Shown: positions 57,147 to 64,000 of the stretch, one piece after another | How the letters are laid out: each line of letters starts with the position of its first letter | Numbering within the stretch: position 1 is the stretch's first letter | Assembly: GCF_047601025.1 (NCBI RefSeq) | Contig: NZ_JASGJZ010000001.1 | Location: 744,001 to 808,000, forward strand | Direction: 5' to 3' | DNA length: 64,000 bases | Source of the DNA: Pseudorhodoferax sp047601025 | Lineage (GTDB): Bacteria > Pseudomonadota > Gammaproteobacteria > Burkholderiales > Burkholderiaceae_C | Program-made: the position numbers and the translations under genes | The notes under the pieces: generated by a model | Databases searched by the model: none | Seen by the model: only the letters and a program-made list of their open reading frames with translations | What the model was told of the DNA's origin: nothing

Positions 57147-58610
57147 ATGAGCTTCGACCTCGTTTTCTTCGGCGGCACCGGCGATCTGACCTGGCGCAAG
57201 CTGATGCCGGCCCTGTTCCAGTCGTTTCGGCACGGCACGCTGCCGGCCGACGGGCGCATCCTGGCGATCGCGCGCGACGACCTGGACGACGACCGCTACC
57301 GCGCGCTGATCCAGGAGCGCTTCAACGCGGTCGAGGGCGAGAAGCGCCCCAGCGACGAGGAGTTCAAGAAGTTCGCCTCGCTGCTGTACTACCTGCGCAT
57401 GGACCTGTCGCGGCCCGACGACTACCGCCGCCTGGCCGACAAGCTGCTGAGCCGCGACGCCGACTCCATCGTGATGTACGTGGCCACGGCGCCGGCGCTG
57501 TTCACCCAGGTGGTGGAGCAGATCGCCGCGGTCGGGCTGAACGGCCCCCGCACGCGCGTGGTGCTGGAAAAGCCGCTGGGCCACGACCTGGCCTCCAACC
57601 GCGCGATCAACCAGGCCGTCGCCCGCGTGCTGGACGAGAACCAGGTGTTCCGCATCGACCACTACCTGGGCAAGCCGTCGGTGCAGAACCTGTTCGCGCT
57701 GCGCTTCGGCAACGCGCTGTTCGAGCCGATCTGGCGGCGCGAGCACATCGCCAACATCCAGATCACGATCGCCGAGGACCTGGGCGTGGAAAAGCGCGGC
57801 GCCTTCTACGACCAGACCGGCGCGCTGCGCGACATGGTGCAGAACCATGCGCTGCAGCTGGTCTGCGCGATCGCGATGGAGCCGCCGATCAACGCGCACG
57901 CGGACGCCATCCGCGACGAGAAGCTGAAGGTGCTGCGCTCGCTCAAGCCCTGGAACCCCGAGACGCTGGGCCTGCACACGGTGCGCGGCCAGTACCAGGC
58001 CGGCACGGCCTACGGCCAGCGCGTGCAGGGCTACCTGGACGAGCCCGGCGTGGACCCGGAAAGCCACACCGAGACCTTCGTCGCGCTGCGCACCGAGATG
58101 GAGAACTGGCGCTGGGCCGGCGTGCCGTTCTACATCCGCACCGGCAAGCGGCTGTCCTCGCGCGACGCGCGCATCGAGGTCAACTTCCGGCCCACGCCGC
58201 ACGCGATCTACGACGCGCCGCCCGGCAGCTTCAACCGCCTGGCCATCAACCTGCAGCCCAGGGATGGGCTGGAGCTGCACCTGATGTCGCAGGGCCAGGG
58301 CAGCCGCAAGAAGGGCAGCAGCGCCGAGCGGCTGGTGCCCGTGCAGCTGGACCTGGACTTCGACAAGCGCTTCGGCAGCGAACGCGTGGGTGCCTACGAG
58401 CGGCTGCTGCTGGACGTGCTGGACGGCCGGCTGAACCTGTTCGTGCGCAGCGACGAGCAGGAAGCCGCCTGGCGCTGGGTCGAGCCGATCCTGGACTACT
58501 GGAAGAACGACGTCCGCGGCCCGCGCGGCTACGCGGCCGGCACCTGGGGCCCCAGCGCCTCCAGCGCGATGATCGCGCGCGACGGGCATTGCTGGAGCGA
58601 GGAAGCGTGA
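57147..58610 (+). CDS. zwf: Glucose-6-phosphate 1-dehydrogenase Zwf
   Basis: Makes 6-phosphogluconolactone from glucose-6-P with NAD(P)+, the entry to the Entner-Doudoroff and pentose-phosphate routes. The 487 residues include the coenzyme fold FGGTGDLTWRKLMPALF, LEKPLGHDLASN, and the substrate motif RIDHYLGK followed by P instead of the common E. NIQITIAEDLGVEKRGAFYDQTGALRDMVQNH follows. No Shine-Dalgarno precedes the ATG; the upstream bases are occupied by a repeat half-site instead. The transcript may be leaderless or the repressor may overlap the initiation region. Confidence 0.97.
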   Translation: MSFDLVFFGGTGDLTWRKLMPALFQSFRHGTLPADGRILAIARDDLDDDRYRALIQERFNAVEGEKRPSDEEFKKFASLLYYLRMDLSRPDDYRRLADKLLSRDADSIVMYVATAPALFTQVVEQIAAVGLNGPRTRVVLEKPLGHDLASNRAINQAVARVLDENQVFRIDHYLGKPSVQNLFALRFGNALFEPIWRREHIANIQITIAEDLGVEKRGAFYDQTGALRDMVQNHALQLVCAIAMEPPINAHADAIRDEKLKVLRSLKPWNPETLGLHTVRGQYQAGTAYGQRVQGYLDEPGVDPESHTETFVALRTEMENWRWAGVPFYIRTGKRLSSRDARIEVNFRPTPHAIYDAPPGSFNRLAINLQPRDGLELHLMSQGQGSRKKGSSAERLVPVQLDLDFDKRFGSERVGAYERLLLDVLDGRLNLFVRSDEQEAAWRWVEPILDYWKNDVRGPRGYAAGTWGPSASSAMIARDGHCWSEEA

Positions 58611-58839
58611 GACGCCGTGAACGCGTCCCTCACGCCCATGCGAGGTCCCCGATGAGCGTCCACGTGCCCCGCCAGCGCCGTGCCTGGGGCCTCGCCCTTC
58701 GGGCCGGGACACGCCAGGCCCCGTGCGGGCGTTGCAGTCCTCGCCCTGGCACCGGCCAGGGCGGCGGCCAGCGCCTATGTCTGTGGCCTGGCGCAACCCG
58801 CCGTGGGCGCGATCGATCCATGCACGGCTTCTGAACCCG

Positions 58840-59688
58840 ATGCTGGACCGCATCCGCGCCTGCCTGCCCTCGCTCGCGCCCGCGGAGCAGCGCGTGGCCA
58901 GGCTGGTGCTGGCCGACCCGCGCGCGTTCGCGCAGCTGCCGGTGGGCGCGCTGGCGGAGAAGGCCCACGTCAGCAAGCCCACGGTGGTGCGCTTTTGCCG
59001 CAGCGTGGGCTACGACGGGCTGGTGGACTTCAAGCTCAAGCTGGCCGGCAGCGTCAGCGAGGGCGTGCCCTTCATCCACCGCGCGGTGGACATGGACGAC
59101 AAGACCGGCGACGTGCTGGTCAAGGTCATCGACAACACGGTCGCGGCCTTCCTGAAGTACCGCAACGAGGCCAGCGTCTCGGCCATCGAGAAGGCCGCCG
59201 CGACGCTGGCCGCGACGCTGCAGACCGGCCACCGCGTGGAGTTCTACGGCGTCGGCAACTCCGGCATCGTGGCGCAGGACGCGCAGCACAAGTTCTTCCG
59301 CCTGGGCGTGAACGCCGTCGGCTACAGCGACGGACACATGCAGGTGATGGCGGCGTCGATGCTGCGCGCGGGCGACTGCGTGCTGATCATCTCCAACTCG
59401 GGCCGCACGCGCGACCTGATGGACGCCTGCGGCATCGCCCGGCGCAACGGCGCCACCACCATCGTGCTGACCGCCAGCGGCTCGCCGCTGGCCAGCGCCG
59501 GCGACATCCACCTCGCCGCCGACCACCCCGAAGGCTACGACCACTACAGCCCCATGGTCTCGCGCCTGCTGCACCTGATGGTCATCGACATCCTGGCCAC
59601 CTGCGTGGCGCTGCGCATCGGCGGCGCGCGCCTGCAGCCGATGCTGCAGCGCATCAAGGACAACCTGCGCAGCAAGCGCTACACCTGA
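58840..59688 (+). CDS. hexR: RpiR/HexR-family transcriptional regulator
   Basis: A 282-residue regulator. It has an RpiR-type N-terminal HTH (SLAPAEQRVARLVLADPRAFAQLPVGALAEKAHVSKPTVVRFCRSVGYDGLVDFKLKLA, about 11-68) and a C-terminal SIS sugar-phosphate-binding domain (HRVEFYGVGNSGIVAQDAQHKFFRLG, IISNSGRTRDLMDACGIARRNGATTIVLTAS). HexR senses 2-keto-3-deoxy-6-phosphogluconate and controls zwf and Entner-Doudoroff genes. It lies downstream of zwf in the same direction; the 229 bases between show no gene. Confidence 0.88.
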   Translation: MLDRIRACLPSLAPAEQRVARLVLADPRAFAQLPVGALAEKAHVSKPTVVRFCRSVGYDGLVDFKLKLAGSVSEGVPFIHRAVDMDDKTGDVLVKVIDNTVAAFLKYRNEASVSAIEKAAATLAATLQTGHRVEFYGVGNSGIVAQDAQHKFFRLGVNAVGYSDGHMQVMAASMLRAGDCVLIISNSGRTRDLMDACGIARRNGATTIVLTASGSPLASAGDIHLAADHPEGYDHYSPMVSRLLHLMVIDILATCVALRIGGARLQPMLQRIKDNLRSKRYT

Positions 59689-59716
59689 GCCCGGCCGGCG
59701 GCGGCCGGGCGCCGTG

Positions 59717-60916
59717 TCAATGCGCGCCCGCGAGCACCTGCGGCGCCTCGGTGGCCGGCGGCGTGTTGCGGCTGCGGCCGCAGCGCACGATGCCGTCGAT
59801 CATGACCATGCCGATGCCGGGGATGTCGCCCAGTTGCACGCTGTCGAGCAGCGTGCGGCCGGCGGTGTGCTGGGCCTTGTCCATGAACACGAAGTCGGCG
59901 GCGCGGCCGACCTCGATCAGGCCGCAGTCGAGCTTGCGCAGCCGGGCCGTGTTGCCGGTCGCGAAGCAGAACACCAGCTCGGCCGGGATGCCGGCCAGGC
60001 TGGACAGCATGGCCACCATGCGCAGGATGCCCAGCGGCTGCACGCCCGAGCCGGCCGGCCCGTCGGTTCCGAGGATCACGCGGTGCGGGCACTTGAGCTG
60101 CAGCGCCGTCTGCGCCGCGGCGATGGCGACCTTCTCGTTGCCGTTGTGCACGATCTCGATCGCGCGGCTGGATTTCTCGCACAGCTCGCAGACGTGCGCC
60201 TCGGGCAGCGAGGTGTGGCCGCCGTTGATGTGGCCGATCACGTCGGCATCGGCCTCCAGCACCACGTCCTTGTCGATCAGGCCCGAGCCCGCGATCGACG
60301 GGCCGCCGGTGTGGATGGTGCTCTGGATGCCGGCGGCCCGGGCCCACTTGACCATGGTCGCCGCCTCGGTGCCGCCCTTGACCGTGCCCAGCCCGATCTC
60401 GCCGAGCAGGCCGACGCCGGCCGCCGCGAGTTCGCGGAAGTCGCTCTCGACCATGCCCTTCTCGATCACCGGCGCGCCGGCCAGCACCTTGACGCCCAGC
60501 GGCCGGAAGTTGTCGAACGCGCGCTGCGCCGTGATCGCCAGCGCCTTGAGGCCGACGATGTCCTTGGGCCGGCCGGGCAGGTGCACCTCGCCGGCCGAGA
60601 TCATCGTGGTGACGCCGCCGTGCAGCGTGGATTCGATCCAGCCCAGCTGGCCCTGCCGCGGCGTCCAGTCGCCGAACACCGGGTGCACGTGGCTGTCGAT
60701 CAGGCCTGGGGCGACGCAGGTGTGCCTGGCGTCGATGACGGTGTCGGCACGGTCGACGTCGCAGTCCGCGAGCTTGCCGACGGCGGTGATGCGGCCGTCG
60801 TGGACGACGATGGTGTCGGCTTCGAGGACGGGCTGGTCGAGGTCGCCCGACAGCATCAGGCCGATGTTGCGGATGACGACTTTTCCGGATGCGGCGGTGG
60901 CGGCGGCTTCTGCCAT
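59717..60916 (-). CDS. Enamidase-like amidohydrolase (6-oxotetrahydronicotinate ring opening)
   Basis: A 399-residue metal-dependent amidohydrolase. H76 and H78 are in GLIDSHVHPVFGDWTPRQ. Further blocks are TLHGGVTTMISAGEVHLPGRPKD, GLLGEIGLGTVKGG, IHTGGPSIAGSG, HINGGHTSLP, GTDGPAGSGVQPLGILR and the end block GDIPGIGMVMIDGIVRCGRSRNTPPA. These correspond closely, from memory, to the enamidase of Eubacterium barkeri nicotinate fermentation, which hydrolyses 6-oxo-1,4,5,6-tetrahydronicotinate to 2-formylglutarate. The neighbouring 6-hydroxynicotinate reductase-like gene supports this. The ATG at 60916 lies within the last codons of the TetR gene. Confidence 0.82.
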   Translation of the reverse strand: MAEAAATAASGKVVIRNIGLMLSGDLDQPVLEADTIVVHDGRITAVGKLADCDVDRADTVIDARHTCVAPGLIDSHVHPVFGDWTPRQGQLGWIESTLHGGVTTMISAGEVHLPGRPKDIVGLKALAITAQRAFDNFRPLGVKVLAGAPVIEKGMVESDFRELAAAGVGLLGEIGLGTVKGGTEAATMVKWARAAGIQSTIHTGGPSIAGSGLIDKDVVLEADADVIGHINGGHTSLPEAHVCELCEKSSRAIEIVHNGNEKVAIAAAQTALQLKCPHRVILGTDGPAGSGVQPLGILRMVAMLSSLAGIPAELVFCFATGNTARLRKLDCGLIEVGRAADFVFMDKAQHTAGRTLLDSVQLGDIPGIGMVMIDGIVRCGRSRNTPPATEAPQVLAGAH

Positions 60917-61626
60917 AGCGTGGTTTCTCCGTGGGGGCTGTGGGAATCTTGGGGCACGGGCTGCCGCAGCACCGTGCGCAGCACCGCGTCCACGACGAAG
61001 GCCTCCCACTGCGCCGCGGCAGCCGGGTCGTCGATGCGCTGGCCCAGGAACTCGGACAGCGTGAAGCGGTTGGACTGCGGGAAGTAGCCCAGCGCGGCGA
61101 TCATCATGTAGACGTCGCGCACCGAAAGATCGGAACGGAACACGCCCTGCGCCGCGCCCGCGGCCAGCAGCAGCTGCAATACCGAGATCGCCGGCGAGGA
61201 ATACCGCTGCGCCGACTCCATCTTCGCGATGTGCCGGCCCTGCAGCAGGTTCTCGTTGTTCAGCAGCGTGACGAACTCGGGGTGCCGGCGGTAGTAGCCG
61301 CAGACGAAGCGCACCACCTTCTTCAGCGACTCCACCGGCGCGTGCTCGTCCAGCGCCAGTTCGGCCTCGGCCTCGTTCATGCGCCGGTAGATGTCCTCGA
61401 TCACCGCGATGTACAGGCCTTCCTTGCTGCCGAAGTAGTAGTAGATCATCCGGTCGTAGGACTTGGCCGCCTTGGAGATCTGGCCCACGCGCCCGCCGGC
61501 ATAGCCATGCCGGGCGAAGACCTTGGTCGCCGCGCGCAGCAGGTTCCCGCGCGAGACGAGGACGGCCTGCTCGCGCACGCCCGGCTTGCGCGGGCCGTCG
61601 TCGGTCTTCCTGGCCGGCCGGGGCAT
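60856..61626 (-). CDS. TetR/AcrR-family transcriptional regulator
   Basis: A 256-residue regulator with an N-terminal TetR HTH (RGNLLRAATKVFARHGYAGGRVGQISKAAKSYDRMIYYYFGSKEGLYIAVIEDIYRRM, about 25-85) and a ligand-binding C-terminal domain. It lies between the reductase and enamidase genes on the same strand. Its last 61 bases overlap the enamidase start, giving it a proline-rich C-terminal tail. A pathway-specific regulator is the natural reading; the perfect palindrome at 62598-62617 is a plausible operator. Confidence 0.88.
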   Translation of the reverse strand: MPRPARKTDDGPRKPGVREQAVLVSRGNLLRAATKVFARHGYAGGRVGQISKAAKSYDRMIYYYFGSKEGLYIAVIEDIYRRMNEAEAELALDEHAPVESLKKVVRFVCGYYRRHPEFVTLLNNENLLQGRHIAKMESAQRYSSPAISVLQLLLAAGAAQGVFRSDLSVRDVYMMIAALGYFPQSNRFTLSEFLGQRIDDPAAAAQWEAFVVDAVLRTVLRQPVPQDSHSPHGETTLWQKPPPPPHPEKSSSATSA

Positions 61627-61634
61627 GCAGGGCC

Positions 61635-62411
61635 CTACTGCTCGACGAAGGCGCGCTCGACGACGAAGTCGCCCGGCGTGGTGGTGTTGCCTTCCTTGAA
61701 GCCGCGCTCCTCCAGCATCTTCTTGAGGTCGCGCAGCATGGCCGGGCTGCCGCACAGCATCACGCGGTCCTCGGCGGCGTTGAGCTGCGGCAGGCCCAGG
61801 TCGTTGCAGAGCTTGCCGGTCTCCAGCAGCTCGGTGATGCGGCCCATGTTGCGGTAGGGCTCGCGCGTGACCGTGGGGTAGTAGCGCAGCTTGTCCTTGA
61901 CCAGCTCGCCCAGCACCTCGTGCACGCACAGGTCCTGGTCCAGCAGGTCGTGGTAGGCCAGCTCGTCGACCTGGCGCACGCCGTGCACCACGACGACGTG
62001 CTCGTAGCGCTCGTACGTGTCCGGGTCGCGCGCGATGCTCAGGAACGGTGCGAGGCCGGTGCCGGTGCCGAACAGGTACAGGCGCTTGCCGGGCAGCAGG
62101 TAGTCGGTGACCAGCGTGCCGGTGGGCTTTCTGCCGACGATGATGGAGTCGCCGACCTGGATGTGCTGCAGCTTGGAGGTCAGCGGGCCGTCGGGCACCT
62201 TGATCGACAGGAACTCCAGGTGGTCCTCGTAGTTGGCGCTGGCGATGCTGTAGGCGCGCAGCAGCGGCTTACCGTTGGCGCCGCGCAGGCCGATCATCGT
62301 GAAATGGCCGTTGGAAAAGCGCAGCGAAGGGTCGCGCGTGGTGGTGAAGCTGAACAAACGGTCGGTCCAGTGGTGGACCGACAGGACCTTTTCTTCGTTG
62401 AAAGCGCTCAT
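61635..62411 (-). CDS. Ferredoxin-NADP+ reductase (Fpr type)
   Basis: A 258-residue FAD enzyme exchanging electrons between NADPH and ferredoxin/flavodoxin. FAD binding is seen in GHFTMIGLRGANGKPLLRAYSIASANYEDHLEF, and NADP binding in LYLFGTGTGLAPFLSIARDPDTYERYEHVVVVHGVR and RVMLCGSPAMLRDLKKML. The C-terminus (ERAFVEQ) is that of the bacterial subclass I Fpr. It could supply reduced ferredoxin to the divergent 6-hydroxynicotinate reductase, or be a general housekeeping Fpr that happens to lie here. Divergent from that gene across 225 bases. Confidence 0.93.
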   Translation of the reverse strand: MSAFNEEKVLSVHHWTDRLFSFTTTRDPSLRFSNGHFTMIGLRGANGKPLLRAYSIASANYEDHLEFLSIKVPDGPLTSKLQHIQVGDSIIVGRKPTGTLVTDYLLPGKRLYLFGTGTGLAPFLSIARDPDTYERYEHVVVVHGVRQVDELAYHDLLDQDLCVHEVLGELVKDKLRYYPTVTREPYRNMGRITELLETGKLCNDLGLPQLNAAEDRVMLCGSPAMLRDLKKMLEERGFKEGNTTTPGDFVVERAFVEQ

Positions 62412-62597
62412 GACGTTCTGACGGTTGATGCAAGAGGGAAAACGGCCGATTTTTTCACAGGCCGCCGCCCGCGCTGGCGTCTCCGGCATGCCGGCTGCAT
62501 GGGCTTTCGGCCCGGCGCCGCCGTGCCGGCAGGCTTGCGGCGTCCACCGATTCTGGCTAGCATCTGCCGCACAACGTTAAGTGAATGCTACATGAAA

Positions 62598-62617
62598 TGC
62601 ATTGCCGCGGCAATGCA
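62598..62617. promoter_or_regulatory. Perfect 20-bp palindrome, candidate TetR operator
   Basis: TGCATTGCCG is directly followed by its exact reverse complement CGGCAATGCA, a gapless 20-bp palindrome. It lies 20 bases before the start codon of the reductase-like gene, between that gene and the divergent fpr, so a bound repressor would block the reductase promoter or leader. Size and symmetry suit a TetR-family dimer. Binding is inferred. Confidence 0.55.
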
Positions 62618-62636
62618 CTGCAAGCGGAGCCCCACG

Positions 62637-64000
62637 ATGCTGAACGAGCACACCAAGACCGACGGCCTGCCCGACCTTCCCGAAGTGGTGCTGCCACAGG
62701 GCCTGGAACGCGCGCGCCCGCGCAACGAGCGCATGGCCAGCGACAGGATCGAATGCAACGCCTGCCCGGTGCTGTGCCAGATCGGCCGCGGCCGCGCCGG
62801 CGCCTGCGACCGCTATGCCAACCAGGACGGCGTGCTGGTGCGCGTGGACCCGGTCGTGCTGCTGGACCGGACCATCGCCGCCGAGCAGCCGCTGGTGCCC
62901 TTCACGGCGCGCGACGCCGCGGGCGGAGACGCGCCGGCGGCCCTGGCCACCGCACCGGTGTTCGTGACCGGCATCGGCGCCTCCACCACCTACCCCGACT
63001 ACAAGCCCGCGCCCTTCATCGTCGCCTCCGAAGCCGATGGCGTGGACATGGTGACCGTCGTCACCGAGGGCATCTTCAGCTACTGCAGCCTGAAGGTGAA
63101 GATCGACACCGACCGCTGGCTCGGCCCCGAGCAGGCCAACGTGCGCTGCAAGGGCGAGGTCGTCGGCCACGTGACCACGGCCGAGTACGGCTCGCAGATG
63201 CTGTCACTCGGCGGCGTGCACCACCTGACCGGCGGCAGCAAGAAGGAAGGCCGGGTGACGCTGGAGGCCATGCAGCGGCTCGGCAACAAGGAGGCCGTGG
63301 AACTGAGCATCGACGGCGGCGCGCAGTTGGAGATCCAGGCCGGCCGCGCGCCCATCGTCAACGGCGTGCGGGAGCAGCGCATGCGCGTGGGCTGCGGCTC
63401 GGCCACGGTGGGCATCTTCGCCCGGCAGTTCCAGGGCGTCTGCGACGAGGTCATCGTCGTGGACGACCACATCACCGGCGTGCTGACCGAGCACCAGGCC
63501 GGCCGCTGCCTGGCGATGCGGCCGGCCGGCGTCAAGGTGCGCGGGCGCAAGTCCACGCCGGGCCGCTACTTCCAGGTCGCCAACCCGGGCACCGGCTGGG
63601 GCGGCACCGACATCGCGGACCCGCTGTCCATCGTCGAGGCCTGCGAGGAAGGCACGGCCTGGCCCGGCCTGCGGCTGCTGATGGTGTCCACCACCGGCGA
63701 GCACGCAGCCTGGTACGTGCTGGACGAGCAGTTGGTGCCGCAGCCCGCGCCCATGCCCGGGGAGGTCGCGCACGTGGTCGCGCGCATCGGCGAGAACTGC
63801 GAACCCTCGCTGACCACCGTGCTGTTCCTCGGCGGCGCCGGCGGCAGCCTGCGCGCCGGCGTCAGCGAGAACCCGGTGCTGCTGACGCAGGCGATCAAGC
63901 ACAGCGTGGTCAACGTGACGCTGGGCGGCGCGCCGGCCTACGTCTGGCCCGGCGGCGGCATCACGGTCATGGTCGACGTGATGCGCATGCCCGACAACAG
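62637..64000 (+). CDS. 6-hydroxynicotinate reductase-like iron-sulfur protein, 3' end cut off by the window
   Basis: The first 454 residues are present with no stop before the window edge. An N-terminal cysteine cluster C40-x2-C43-x3-C47-x9-C57 (IECNACPVLCQIGRGRAGACDRY) fits a 4Fe-4S site. The following long domain (FVTGIGASTTYPDYKPAPFIVASEADGVDMVTVVTEGIFSYCSLKVKIDTDRWLG; VANPGTGWGGTDIADPLSIV; TLGGAPAYVWPGGGITVMVD) matches my memory of proteins named 6-hydroxynicotinate reductase. These reduce 6-hydroxynicotinate with ferredoxin to 6-oxo-1,4,5,6-tetrahydronicotinate. The divergent enamidase gene supports the call. The ATG at 62637 has GGAGC at good spacing; in-frame ATGs at 62613 and 62592 are alternatives. 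Confidence 0.78.
   Translation, partial: MLNEHTKTDGLPDLPEVVLPQGLERARPRNERMASDRIECNACPVLCQIGRGRAGACDRYANQDGVLVRVDPVVLLDRTIAAEQPLVPFTARDAAGGDAPAALATAPVFVTGIGASTTYPDYKPAPFIVASEADGVDMVTVVTEGIFSYCSLKVKIDTDRWLGPEQANVRCKGEVVGHVTTAEYGSQMLSLGGVHHLTGGSKKEGRVTLEAMQRLGNKEAVELSIDGGAQLEIQAGRAPIVNGVREQRMRVGCGSATVGIFARQFQGVCDEVIVVDDHITGVLTEHQAGRCLAMRPAGVKVRGRKSTPGRYFQVANPGTGWGGTDIADPLSIVEACEEGTAWPGLRLLMVSTTGEHAAWYVLDEQLVPQPAPMPGEVAHVVARIGENCEPSLTTVLFLGGAGGSLRAGVSENPVLLTQAIKHSVVNVTLGGAPAYVWPGGGITVMVDVMRMPDN

Noticed and set aside
59717..60916. Dihydroorotase or imidazolonepropionase for the amidohydrolase
   Set aside because: The blocks TLHGGVTTMISAG, HINGGHT and the SRNTPPA end fit enamidase better, and the reductase partner gene is next door.

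Overview
The window is chromosomal DNA from a very GC-rich betaproteobacterium. Gene order and protein features point to Burkholderiales, most likely Comamonadaceae. The evidence is the run pilMNOPQ-aroKB-dgt-gltBD-mlaFEDACB-ABC transporter-bolA-murA-hisGD, the mlaFEDACB operon with mlaA inside it, System II (ResB/CcsB) cytochrome c maturation, CIRCE-controlled groESL, and a HexR-type regulator next to zwf. No genus can be named from the sequence alone.

Layout. Positions 1-30488 are read almost entirely from the minus strand. In transcription order this gives the type IV pilus alignment/secretin operon (pilMNOPQ), a frameshifted Ig-like lipoprotein, aroK-aroB, dgt, a DUF1415 gene, a methyltransferase, a RAYT transposase, gltB-gltD, the Mla phospholipid-transport operon, an ABC exporter, bolA, murA, hisG and hisD. 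Before hisC there is an inserted block (about 1-2.75 kb) holding a Rap1a-like secreted protein, an IS30-family remnant, an XRE regulator and a VapBC-like toxin-antitoxin pair.

Positions 30.5-48.5 kb are housekeeping: PBP1A, frataxin, LptM, lysA, MsrPQ, ResB/CcsB, cytochrome c4, EngB, a lipid A acyltransferase, metK with a 5' leader, a Bcr/CflA exporter, a methyltransferase, and groESL with a perfect CIRCE element. Positions 48.5-53.7 kb are an accessory catabolic patch: two Bug/TctC solute-binding proteins, a LysR regulator, a sulfatase, and the C-terminal remnant of an FMN-dependent hydroxyacid dehydrogenase. Positions 53.7-59.7 kb hold an orphan TagH-like FHA protein and central carbon genes (pgi, tal, zwf, hexR).

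The right end (59.7-64.0 kb) is the most interesting part. It encodes an enamidase, a TetR-type regulator, a ferredoxin-NADP reductase and, divergently, the N-terminal 454 residues of a 6-hydroxynicotinate reductase-like iron-sulfur protein, with a perfect 20-bp palindrome in the divergent promoter region. Together these look like part of a reductive (ferredoxin-dependent) nicotinate-type degradation pathway running off the edge of the window. No tRNA, rRNA or CRISPR array was seen.
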